The notes under the pieces: model-generated
Told to the model about the DNA's origin: nothing
The model's database searches: none
What the model saw: the letters and a program-made list of their open reading frames with translations, nothing else
Assembly: GCA_964237235.1 (NCBI GenBank)
Contig: CAXSGY010000003.1
Location: 248,001-312,000, forward strand
DNA length: 64,000 bases
Direction: 5' to 3'
Source: GCA-002050365 sp964237235
Lineage (GTDB): Bacteria; Acidobacteriota; Blastocatellia; Pyrinomonadales; Pyrinomonadaceae
In this document: positions 34,035-41,869 of the stretch, in pieces
Numbering within the stretch: position 1 is the first letter of the stretch
Layout of the letters: the number at the start of each line of letters is the position of its first letter
Program-made: the position numbers and the translations under genes

Positions 34035-35567
34035 TTAATTAACGTATAGATTGCCGTCGTTTGCCGGCGGACGACGATTGGAAAATTTGTCTTCGGGCAG
34101 CTTGAACGGCGCGACCGAGCCGCGCAAATCGTCGGACAATTCGACCAGCATTCTGACCGAATTGGCGGCGCGTTTCGTACCGTTCTCGACGAGTTCGGTA
34201 ACTTTTGAAATGTTCGACATCGCCTGCGAAATATCTTCGGAGCTGTCCGCCTGTCGTTTCGCCGATTCGGAAATTGATTCGATCAATTCGGCGAGCCGCG
34301 TCGAAACTTGTTCGATTTCGACTAAGGCTTGTCCGGCGCGGTCAGCCAGAGCCGAACCGACGACGACCTCGTGAATCGTTTCTTCCATCGAAGCCACTAC
34401 GTCTTTGGTTTCCGTCTGAATGGTCTGCGTCAAAGTTCCGATTTGATTCGTCAGACGGTTCGAGCGTTCCGCCAGACGCTCGACTTCTTCGGCGACGAGC
34501 GCGAAGCCTTCGCCCGCTTCGCCCGCGGCTGATGCCTGCAAAGAAGCGTTGAGCGCGAGCAGGCTCGTGCGGTCGGAAAGGTCGTCAATCAAGTTGACGA
34601 TTTGAGAAATTTCCTGCGAGCGTTCGCCGAGTTTTTTGATGCGTTTGGCGGTTTCCTGAACTTGTTTGCGAATCGAATTCATCGCGCCGATATTGTCTTG
34701 CACGGCTTGCGTGCCGTAACGCGCGTTGACCAGCGCGTCGCCCGCGACCTGCGCCGACAGAGACGCATTGCTGGAAACTTCCTGAATTTGCGCGAGCATC
34801 TGCGAAATCGCCGAAGTCGTCAGAGAGATTTGCGAGGCTTGCGCTTCGCTGCCGCGCGCGAGCTGTTCGGTCGTGTCGTTAATCTGGTTGGCGGAACTCG
34901 AAACCTGAAACGTTACGTCTTTGACCTGCTTGATTAAAGAGCGCAATTCTTTGGTCATCGAATTAAACGCTTCGGCAATCGCGCCGGTCATTTCAGAAGA
35001 AACTTCCGCCTGTACGGTCAAATCGCCCGCCGCGACTTCGGAAACTTCCGAAGATAATTTGATAATTGATTTTTGCAGCAAATCGCGCTCTTCTTTGGTT
35101 TGCACGAGCGAGCGCAATTTCTCGATCATATTTTGAAACGAATGGCTCAAAACGTCGGTTTCGGCTCGCGGATTGACGTCAATCGAAAGATCGCCGGTCG
35201 CAATCAAATCGGCGGTCGCCGCTTTTTCCCTGAGATACGCGGAAATTTCTTCGAGCGAATGCAAAAGTTCGCTGCTCGTTTCGATTTCGGCGAATTCGTC
35301 TTCGACCAATTCACCGACGGCTAGAAGATTGGCGATATTCGTCGCGTCCTTCAGTTGATTTTCGATTTGAAAATTGTCGAAGCTGACGGCGACGAGCGCG
35401 AACACGCCGAGCGCGGCGGCGAACACGGCGAATAAAACGCACGCCGTTTTGTTATCGGTCAAATCGAAGCCCGCGACGTAGGTCATTCCCGCGCCGACGA
35501 CCAGCAAAACTATTGCCAGCAGCGAAGCGATTTTGATAAAAAAATTCCAAAGCGATTTTGGCGACAT
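34035..35567 (-). CDS. Methyl-accepting chemotaxis protein 1 (no ligand domain)
   Basis: 510 residues. Two adjacent membrane helices (~12-30 and ~40-62) with only a short loop between, so no periplasmic ligand domain. A HAMP-like region and a second HAMP (GDLSIDVNPRAETDVLSHSFQNM, VAAGDLTVQAEV) follow. Then comes the long signalling coiled coil with the hairpin tip region DLSDRTSLLALNASLQA and GEAGEGFALVAEEVERLAERS. The design resembles PilJ-like receptors of type IV pilus chemosensory arrays. The tip departs from the usual QTNLLALNAAIEAARAGE but remains recognisable. It lies 79 nt upstream of cheA in the same operon. Confidence 0.92.
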   Translation of the reverse strand: MSPKSLWNFFIKIASLLAIVLLVVGAGMTYVAGFDLTDNKTACVLFAVFAAALGVFALVAVSFDNFQIENQLKDATNIANLLAVGELVEDEFAEIETSSELLHSLEEISAYLREKAATADLIATGDLSIDVNPRAETDVLSHSFQNMIEKLRSLVQTKEERDLLQKSIIKLSSEVSEVAAGDLTVQAEVSSEMTGAIAEAFNSMTKELRSLIKQVKDVTFQVSSSANQINDTTEQLARGSEAQASQISLTTSAISQMLAQIQEVSSNASLSAQVAGDALVNARYGTQAVQDNIGAMNSIRKQVQETAKRIKKLGERSQEISQIVNLIDDLSDRTSLLALNASLQASAAGEAGEGFALVAEEVERLAERSNRLTNQIGTLTQTIQTETKDVVASMEETIHEVVVGSALADRAGQALVEIEQVSTRLAELIESISESAKRQADSSEDISQAMSNISKVTELVENGTKRAANSVRMLVELSDDLRGSVAPFKLPEDKFSNRRPPANDGNLYVN

Positions 35568-35609
35568 TTCCGAAATTTTCTCCTCGATGACCGATTTTTG
35601 AGCGGCGTT

Positions 35610-37178
35610 TTATAAAATTTCAAGCGGGTAATTCGTTTCAACCGGCGGCACGGATTTTTTTTGCGGCGGCGAAGAATCTTTTTTGAAAGCCGCCTTGACT
35701 TTGTAATCGGCGACGGCGAAATGCAGATTTTCGACCGAACCCAAAAAACTGCCGATTTGCGTTTCGGCTTCGCGTAAATCCTTGATGCCTTTTTCCGTTT
35801 CGACGATGGTCGCCGAAAAACTTTCAAAAGCCTTTTCCGTATCAACCGATTGCTCGCCCGCATAAACGACGAGCTTTTCCTGTAAATTCAAAAATCGCTC
35901 GACGTATTTTTCCAGCACAATCAAACTGTTGCTCGTCTCGATGGCGAATTTGGAAAGCTCGGCGACTTCACCGATGCTTTCGTGCAGAGAATTTTCGACC
36001 TCGTTGATTTCCGCCGTGATTGATTTGTGCAGGGTTGAGATTTGCTTGTTGGAATTGGCGGCGCGGGCGGCGAGGTGTTTGACTTCTTCGGCGAGAACGG
36101 TAAAACCGCGTCCCTGACCGTTGCTGCCGGCGGATTCGGCAAATTGAATCGAGGCGTTGAGCGCGATCATATTCGTTCTCTGCGCCAAATCTTCGAGCGT
36201 TTTGGAAACCTTGCCGATTTCGTGCGCGCGCTCGTTCAAACGCCCGACGCGCGTGGCGACTTCCTGCATTCGCTGCCGCAGTTCGCCGACCGTATTGAGA
36301 TTTTTCTGCGCCGTGTTTGAACCGGCGCGCGCTTTTCCGATTGATTCCTGCGCGGAATTGGCGGAGACGAATAATTCTTCGGAAACTTTTCTGACCGACT
36401 GCGGAACTTGTTTGAGCGTCAGCTTCGCCTGGTTCATTTCACGCACGCGGTTTTCCTTCGCGCCGATAATTTGCTGGACGATTTTCTGCAGACCGGCGGC
36501 GGAAATTTTCGCCTGTTTCGAATCGTCGCGGACGTGCGCGACGAGTTCGTTAAATTGATTGAGCAAAAGTTTAAAGCTGTCGGTGATCTGTCTGGTCTGC
36601 ATAAAATCCGAAGCGACTTCGACATCGAGGTTGCCGTTTTTGATCGGCATAACTTCGTCGGAGATATTTTTAACCGCCGTTTGCAAACGTTCCAGATCGC
36701 GCTTGGCGTAAATTGATTCGGTAACTTTGACGAGCAGCTTTTGAAACGAACGGCTCAAGCGGTCGGAATCTTCGAGGGCGGACAGCGCGACCTCCGTTTC
36801 GCCGTTCGACACGCGCTCCATCAAGCCGACAATCGTTTGCAGCTGGCGGTTCGTGCGGTGCAAAGTTTGCAAAAGCTCGTCGGTTTCCGCCGCGCCCGAC
36901 GTGCGCGGAATCGTGACCGCAACGCCGCGCTCGAGACTTTTCGCCAGCAGAGAAACTTTTTCGACCGGCTTGACGACTTCGTTGGCGAGCCGCCAGCCGA
37001 AAATTAAAACGCCGATGATGACGAATATAAATTCGGCGACGACGGTCGAAAGCGAGTTTTCGACGAACAATGAAACGACTAAGTAGGAACCGATGCCGAA
37101 CGCGAAGATAAAAAATGCCAGCGCGCCGGTGGCGATCCAAACTTTACTTTTGAGCGATTGAACGAAGTGTCGAGCCAT
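35610..37178 (-). CDS. Methyl-accepting chemotaxis protein 2
   Basis: 522 residues. Two close N-terminal membrane helices (~13-36 and ~43-63), HAMP (LANEVVKPVEKVSLLAKSL), a second HAMP-like block (SNGETEVALSALEDSDRLSRSF), and a signalling domain with tip RTNMIALNASIQFAESAGSNGQGRGFTVLAEEVKHLA. Two extra residues (SN) sit in the tip, and a Pro/Lys-rich C-terminal tail (SPPQKKSVPPVE) follows. Like MCP1 it lacks a periplasmic sensor, so it may sense through the membrane, cytoplasm or a partner protein. It lies 42 nt upstream of MCP1 and 25 nt downstream of cheW. Confidence 0.92.
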   Translation of the reverse strand: MARHFVQSLKSKVWIATGALAFFIFAFGIGSYLVVSLFVENSLSTVVAEFIFVIIGVLIFGWRLANEVVKPVEKVSLLAKSLERGVAVTIPRTSGAAETDELLQTLHRTNRQLQTIVGLMERVSNGETEVALSALEDSDRLSRSFQKLLVKVTESIYAKRDLERLQTAVKNISDEVMPIKNGNLDVEVASDFMQTRQITDSFKLLLNQFNELVAHVRDDSKQAKISAAGLQKIVQQIIGAKENRVREMNQAKLTLKQVPQSVRKVSEELFVSANSAQESIGKARAGSNTAQKNLNTVGELRQRMQEVATRVGRLNERAHEIGKVSKTLEDLAQRTNMIALNASIQFAESAGSNGQGRGFTVLAEEVKHLAARAANSNKQISTLHKSITAEINEVENSLHESIGEVAELSKFAIETSNSLIVLEKYVERFLNLQEKLVVYAGEQSVDTEKAFESFSATIVETEKGIKDLREAETQIGSFLGSVENLHFAVADYKVKAAFKKDSSPPQKKSVPPVETNYPLEIL

Positions 37179-37203
37179 AAGTTTTCGAGAATCGGCAAAT
37201 TTT

Positions 37204-37731
37204 CTAAACTATCAACGAGGAAATAATTTTTTCCGGGTCAATCAAATTCAAACGCTTTCCGAGATGCGTCGCCCGACCGAGAAGGCACGGCGCGTTTTCG
37301 TCGCGGTTAAACTGAATCTCATCGCCGCGCACGTTGATAATTTCGCTTAAACGGTCTGCCGTGAAAGCGACGCGCGGCGCGGAATCGGACGACTGCAAAA
37401 CGACGATTTTCGATTTCGGCGAATGCGCCGGATACTGTTTTTTGAGCAGCGTCGGCAAACTGACGACTAAAATAATTTCGTTGCGAAGATTGGCGATGCC
37501 GAGCAGCCATTCGGGCGCGTTCGGCAGAGCGGTTACGGCAAGCGGCGGCGAAACTTCCGCGACGCGCCTGGTGGAAACCGCGTGCGGCTCTTCGCCCAAA
37601 AAGAAGACGAGATACTTTTCGCCGTTTGATTTCGGCTGCATTTTATCGCCTAAGAACGAGTTGGCAAGATTGGTAAAATCCAGCGAAGAAAAATCAATCT
37701 CCGGCGGTAATTGAATGTTCGGATCACTCAT
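37204..37731 (-). CDS. cheW: CheW-like coupling protein
   Basis: 175 residues from ATG 37731. Single CheW domain: EKYLVFFLGEEPHAVSTRRVAEV, WLLGIANLRNEIILVVSLPTLL, RVAFTADRLSEIINV. It links the MCPs to CheA. The same frame extends upstream through repeat sequence (translated as SPLTTYHSALST) without a plausible start, so the MSDPNIQLPPE start is used. The N-terminal ~40 residues before the domain are acidic and variable. It is the second gene of the operon, behind a perfect 25-bp hairpin. Confidence 0.92.
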   Translation of the reverse strand: MSDPNIQLPPEIDFSSLDFTNLANSFLGDKMQPKSNGEKYLVFFLGEEPHAVSTRRVAEVSPPLAVTALPNAPEWLLGIANLRNEIILVVSLPTLLKKQYPAHSPKSKIVVLQSSDSAPRVAFTADRLSEIINVRGDEIQFNRDENAPCLLGRATHLGKRLNLIDPEKIISSLIV

Positions 37732-37748
37732 CGGGGTAAATGCTGTTT

Positions 37749-37819
37749 GAGTGCTAAGTGCTGAGTGGTAAGTGGTAAGTGGTGAGTTAAAAAAACTTAC
37801 CACTCAGCACTTAGCACTC
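37749..37819. repeat. AGTGGTAA-type perfect inverted repeat before cheW
   Basis: Left arm 37749-37773 and right arm 37795-37819 are perfect 25-nt complements, loop 21 nt containing further AGTGGTA copies. It lies between the TPR-receiver gene and cheW and could attenuate transcription or stabilise message ends. Confidence 0.9.
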
Positions 37820-37826
37820 ACCACTA

Positions 37827-39788
37827 TTAAATAATGTAGCTTTCGATGGTTTTCATCAGCGTTTCGGGTCCGAACGGCTTGGTGATATAGCCGCTCGTGC
37901 CAGACATTCGACCGCGCACTTTGTCGAAAAATCCGTCGTTGCCGGAAATCATCACAATCGGCACGTCTTTGGTCGCTTCGTCGGTGCGAATGATTTTGCA
38001 AACCTGATAGCCGTCCATTCGCGGCATATTAATGTCGAGCAGAATCAAATCCGGCTTGATGTCCTTGATTTTTTCGAGCGCGTCCACGCCGTCCACCGCG
38101 CAGACGACTTCGTGTCCGACCTTTTCGAGCTTGCTGGAAATCAATTTTCGCACCGTCGCGCTGTCGTCAATGACCATAATCGTTCTGCCGCGCGTCATCA
38201 AATTGTAATTGCTCTGCTGCTGTTCGATTTCGAGCAGGCGAATTTTCAGCGAATTGATTTGCGAGCCGAGCATCACGTCGTTCGGATTCAAACGCAGAGC
38301 GGCTTGCAGATATTGAACGCCCTGCCGCAGATTTTTCAGGTTGATGTGTCCGATGGCGAGCGTTTTCAGTTCATCGGCTTCCAAATCGCGCTGCGCTTTT
38401 TCGCTTTCCAGGAAGCCGACCGTCTGCCCGACGACGCTTCGCTCAACTCCGTTATTGGCAAGCAGCATTTCCAATTCGGAAAGCGTTAAAATCGCTCGGC
38501 ACGCCGAGCAGGCGAAAGCGTTCGATTCGTTTTCGACGCTGCAAAACGCGCAGGGAACTGTTTCGGTCGAAAATTTTGCAGACTTATCAGCGTTGGAATT
38601 TTCTTCGGTCGTCTGAACGAACGGTTCGTTGTCGGCGGCAACATTCGGGGCGTTTTCATTTGTCGTCGCGGTATTTTCATTCGCCGCCGCGCTCGTTTCA
38701 AACGCCGCCTGAAACGAAACGCTTTGTTCGGACTGCGGATAATTATCGAAATTGCGCTCGACCGATTCGGAGACGCTGAAATTTTCCGCCGGTGTTTGAT
38801 TTTCGACTTGAAAGGTTTCAAATTGAGCGTTCAAAGGCGGCTGGAATTCGCTCGTGAATTCGGTCGTAAATTCCGGCGTGACGGTCAGATTGTCCGTTTC
38901 GTCAATCGGCGCGTCAGCGGATTGTTCGCGCATAAAATCGGCGATTTTCGCCAATCGTTCAGTTTTCTGGCTTTCGGATTTCGCCATCATCGCGCGCAGC
39001 GAAGCCAAACCGGAATTGGCGGCTTCATTTTCCGGGTTGAGCGATAAAGCCTTCTCGAACGCGGTGATTTTTTCGCTGAACGATTCAGCCAGATACGATT
39101 TCAAAATCCACGCTTCTTCCAGTTCCGGGTTCTGCTCTAAAACTTCCTGCAGCATTTCGTTCGCTTCGTGCTTTTCGCCGGAAATCGCCGCGCGGTTCGC
39201 CTTTTGCAAAATCGCCTCGGCGTTACGGTTTTTCGCCGCGAGCAGCGAAGCGTGGGCGGTTTCGTTATTCGGATTAATCGTTAAGACTTTTTGCAGATGC
39301 GCGATTTTGTCGTCGCTCGAATCGGAAATCGAAGCCATCCACAGCCACGCCATTTCATTCTGTTCGTCGTGCGCGATGGCTTGCTGAAAACATTGTCTGG
39401 CTAATTCGATTTTCGCTTCGTTCGAAGCGTCCACGCCGCGCTGCACAAAATTTTTGGCGAGCATAGATTTGGTCGCCTGCGACCATTCCAAAGCGCGCGT
39501 GTTTTTCGGATTAACGGCTAAAATGTTATTCAGAAAACCGAGCAGCTCCTCCGGGTATTCGCTGATCGAAGCCAGCCAGAGCCAGGCGTTTTCGTTGTCC
39601 GGTTCGGCTTCGGTAACTTGCAGAAGCAGATGCCGCGCGTCGGCGCGTTTTCCTTCCTGCGCGGCTTTGATGCCGGCTTGAAGCGTCTGCGAAACGTCTT
39701 CGACGCGATTTGCCGAATCAATCTGGTTGTCAATCCGTCTGTCGGCAAACAAAACGGTTGAAGGGGTTGATTCAAATTCCAATTTCAT
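37827..39788 (-). CDS. TPR protein with zinc-knuckle and C-terminal response-regulator receiver
   Basis: 653 residues from ATG 39788 (a TTG at 39806 would add six). Residues ~35-280 hold about six TPR-like helical repeats (AWLWLASISEYPEELLGFLN, AWLWMASISDSSDDKIAHLQ). A Glu/Asn/Thr-rich disordered stretch with FE/FQ repeats follows (~300-410). Then come a CxxC...CxxC zinc knuckle (VPCAFCSVENESNAFACSAC), more TPR (~485-510) and a receiver domain (~540-653, IMVIDDSATVRKLI, phospho-Asp in LILLDINMPRMDGY). It is probably the phosphorylation target of the CheA in this operon and acts through protein contacts, since no DNA-binding or enzymatic output domain is visible. It is the first gene of the operon. 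Confidence 0.85.
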   Translation of the reverse strand: MKLEFESTPSTVLFADRRIDNQIDSANRVEDVSQTLQAGIKAAQEGKRADARHLLLQVTEAEPDNENAWLWLASISEYPEELLGFLNNILAVNPKNTRALEWSQATKSMLAKNFVQRGVDASNEAKIELARQCFQQAIAHDEQNEMAWLWMASISDSSDDKIAHLQKVLTINPNNETAHASLLAAKNRNAEAILQKANRAAISGEKHEANEMLQEVLEQNPELEEAWILKSYLAESFSEKITAFEKALSLNPENEAANSGLASLRAMMAKSESQKTERLAKIADFMREQSADAPIDETDNLTVTPEFTTEFTSEFQPPLNAQFETFQVENQTPAENFSVSESVERNFDNYPQSEQSVSFQAAFETSAAANENTATTNENAPNVAADNEPFVQTTEENSNADKSAKFSTETVPCAFCSVENESNAFACSACRAILTLSELEMLLANNGVERSVVGQTVGFLESEKAQRDLEADELKTLAIGHINLKNLRQGVQYLQAALRLNPNDVMLGSQINSLKIRLLEIEQQQSNYNLMTRGRTIMVIDDSATVRKLISSKLEKVGHEVVCAVDGVDALEKIKDIKPDLILLDINMPRMDGYQVCKIIRTDEATKDVPIVMISGNDGFFDKVRGRMSGTSGYITKPFGPETLMKTIESYII

Positions 39789-40185
39789 ATTTTGTAGGGG
39801 CTGCAAAGTTTTTTGATGTGCTAAAATCCTTCTCGAAAGCGGACGGAAAAGCGAAAGACACTTCGCCCGTTCCGATTTAAATCTAAAAGCAAGACAGATG
39901 CCACGACGAAAGACCGAATTCGGAACAGCCGCAAACGGTTTGTTTAAGCAATTAAAGAATTTTGCGAAAATTTTGAGCGGGAAAAAGATTTAGAAAAGTG
40001 CGTCTGAAAGTGACAAAAATCGGAACGCGGCGTTGACAAAAAATGGCATTAAAAAAGTGAAATTCATTGATTTGGCGGGTAAAAAAAATGGTGAGGATTA
40101 TTTTTTGCAAGGAGAAGACGGAACAGAAGAATAACTTCAAAATATCTTGTGCAAAAATGAGACCAAAGAAGCGGGCGCGAAGAAA
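39789..40185. other. 397-bp divergent intergenic region
   Basis: No gene. It contains the promoters of the minus-strand chemosensory operon and the plus-strand flavoprotein. A TTGACA box occurs at 40033-40038 on the plus strand without a convincing -10 at normal spacing. It is AT-rich near 40040-40140. Confidence 0.5.
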
Positions 40186-41130
40186 ATGAAGTTTGACGTG
40201 ATCATCATCGGCGGCGGCGCGGCGGGCATCTCGGCGGCTCTGTGGTGCGCCGAACTCGAATTAAACGCGCTGCTTTTGGAAGGCGGCGCGGAACTCGGCG
40301 GGCAACTGCTCTGGACTTACAACGAGATAAAAAATCATCTGGGCGGCGATGCCGCGAACGGACGCGATCTGCGCGATGTTTTTCTCAAGCAAATCGAAAA
40401 CCGGCAATTTATTACGCGCCTGAATGCAAAAGTCGAGAGCCTTGATTTGAAAAAAAAAGAAATTGCGCTGACCGGCGGGGAAACATTTTCCGCCTCGTTT
40501 ATCATCGTCGCCACCGGCATCAGACGCAGAAAGTTGAACGTCGAAGGCGAAGCGAAACTTAAAGGTCGAGGAATCGTCGAATCGGGAAAACGCGACGCGG
40601 AAAAATTGAAAGATTTGGAAATCTGCATCTTCGGCGGCGGCGATGCGGCGTTTGAAAACGCGCTGATTTTGGCGGAAACGGCGGCAAAAGTCACGCTCGT
40701 TCACCGCGGCGAAAAATTTCGCGCCCGCCGCGAATTTGTCGAGCAAGCCGCGAGCAATCCGAAGATAAATATTTTAACCGAAACCCTTGCGCGAAAAATC
40801 ACCGGCGGCGAAAAAGTCGAAGCGGTCGAATTGAAAAATAAAAAGACGAACGAAATTTTTAAGATAAACGCGCAGGCAATCGTCATCCGCATCGGTGTCG
40901 CGCCGAACACGGAATTTTTAGACGGGAAAATCGCGCTCGACGCGGACGGATACATCAAAATAAATCAATTTTGCGAAACCGAAACGAGAGGAATTTTCGC
41001 CGTCGGCGATGTCGCCAATCCGCTCGCCCCGACCGTCAGCGGCGCGGTCGGAATGGGCGCGACCGCTGTTAAAGCAATTACGAATTTCAAATTAAGAATT
41101 ACGAATCGAAGCAGATTCGAGCATTCGTAA
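40186..41130 (+). CDS. Thioredoxin-reductase-like flavoprotein lacking the CxxC pair
   Basis: 314 residues from ATG 40186. FAD-binding GGGAAGISAAL at the N-terminus, ATGIRRRKL, a second dinucleotide fold IFGGGDAAFENALIL (thioredoxin reductase-type GGGDxAxEE variant), and GIFAVGDVANP near the C-terminus. The redox dithiol CATC that normally precedes the NAD(P) fold is replaced by a cysteine-free stretch (GRGIVESGKRDAEKLKD). It therefore cannot reduce thioredoxin in the usual way and may be a ferredoxin/flavodoxin-NADP reductase-like or other electron-transfer enzyme. The C-terminal ~16 residues (NFKLRITNRSRFEHS) come from a repeat hairpin that also holds the stop codon. Confidence 0.87.
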   Translation: MKFDVIIIGGGAAGISAALWCAELELNALLLEGGAELGGQLLWTYNEIKNHLGGDAANGRDLRDVFLKQIENRQFITRLNAKVESLDLKKKEIALTGGETFSASFIIVATGIRRRKLNVEGEAKLKGRGIVESGKRDAEKLKDLEICIFGGGDAAFENALILAETAAKVTLVHRGEKFRARREFVEQAASNPKINILTETLARKITGGEKVEAVELKNKKTNEIFKINAQAIVIRIGVAPNTEFLDGKIALDADGYIKINQFCETETRGIFAVGDVANPLAPTVSGAVGMGATAVKAITNFKLRITNRSRFEHS

Positions 41131-41153
41131 TTCTTAATTTGAAATTCGTAATT
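41076..41153. terminator. 31-bp perfect inverted repeat between convergent genes
   Basis: Arms 41076-41106 and 41123-41153 are perfect 31-nt complements of the AATTACGAATTTCAAATT family, loop 16 nt. The flavoprotein stop codon (41128-41130) lies in the right arm, and the phosphatase stop lies at its edge. It likely acts as a bidirectional terminator. Confidence 0.85.
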
Positions 41154-41811
41154 ATTTTAGCGCGGCGAACGCATCTTCGCCCGACGTTTTAAATAAATGT
41201 CTGGTGTCGTTGATAGCCAAAACACGAATATTGTTGCGTCCGCGAATTTCAAAACGATTAATGCCGCAGTTGGAGGTAATCAGCCACGGAGTTGTTTTCG
41301 TGTGACGGTTGATCGCGCCCATCAGGTAAAGCGTCAGATAGCAGATCGCGCCGGTGTGCGAAAAAATGACGACGTTTTCGCCGTGATGTGTGCGAAGAAT
41401 TTCGTGCAGCTCGCGCGTCGCGCGGCGCAGCAGTTGACGGTAACTTTCACCGCCCGTGATGATATGATGAATATTGCGGTTGACGAGCGCGTAATAATCT
41501 CTCGGATGCGCCGCCTTCGATTCGTCGAACGTTAAGCCTTCCAAAACGCCGACCTTTCTTTCACGAAAAGCGGACGTTGTGATAACCGGCAAATTTAAGA
41601 TTTCGGCGAGCGGTTCGGCGGTCTGCACGGCGCGGAGCAAATCGCTCGAATAAATGGCGGAGATTTTTTCCCTGGCGAGCGCGTCGGCGGCGAGCGTGGC
41701 TTGCTCTCTGCCGAGCGCGGACAGCGGGGTCGGCGAATGCCCGCCGAAACGCCCTTCGGCGTTTCCGTCGGATTGTCCGTGTCTGACCAGGAAAAGTCTC
41801 GTAACAGGCAT
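41152..41811 (-). CDS. Histidine phosphatase family protein
   Basis: 219 residues from ATG 41811. N-terminal catalytic RHG motif (LFLVRHGQSDGNAEGRFGG), Arg/Glu region SSDLLRAVQTAEPLAE, FRERKVGVLEG, and the second catalytic His in VIFSHTGAICYL. It is related to CobC/GpmB-like phosphatases, which cleave small phosphomonoesters, so it should not be read as a glycolytic mutase without test. The four codons before ATG belong to a TTCAAGG repeat. It is separated from prfA by that repeat's hairpin. Confidence 0.9.
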   Translation of the reverse strand: MPVTRLFLVRHGQSDGNAEGRFGGHSPTPLSALGREQATLAADALAREKISAIYSSDLLRAVQTAEPLAEILNLPVITTSAFRERKVGVLEGLTFDESKAAHPRDYYALVNRNIHHIITGGESYRQLLRRATRELHEILRTHHGENVVIFSHTGAICYLTLYLMGAINRHTKTTPWLITSNCGINRFEIRGRNNIRVLAINDTRHLFKTSGEDAFAALK

Positions 41812-41816
41812 TTTTA

Positions 41817-41869
41817 AGTTCAAGGTTCAAGGTTCAAGGTGGAGTTTCCGACTTTGAACCTTGAACTTT
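41817..41869. repeat. TTCAAGG hairpin between prfA and the phosphatase gene
   Basis: TTCAAGG units at 41817-41840 face inverted CCTTGAA units at 41852-41869. The right end overlaps the prfA stop codon (41868-41870, minus strand). It is a probable terminator for prfA. Confidence 0.8.

Noticed and set aside
39807..40146. Possible c-di-GMP riboswitch upstream of the chemosensory operon
   Set aside because: A GCGAAAG stretch drew attention, but the conserved aptamer core could not be matched on either strand.
41152..41811. Glycolytic phosphoglycerate mutase to replace the degenerate iPGM
   Set aside because: The RHG motif is shared by many phosphatases; the sequence resembles CobC/GpmB-like phosphatases, so it cannot be assumed.
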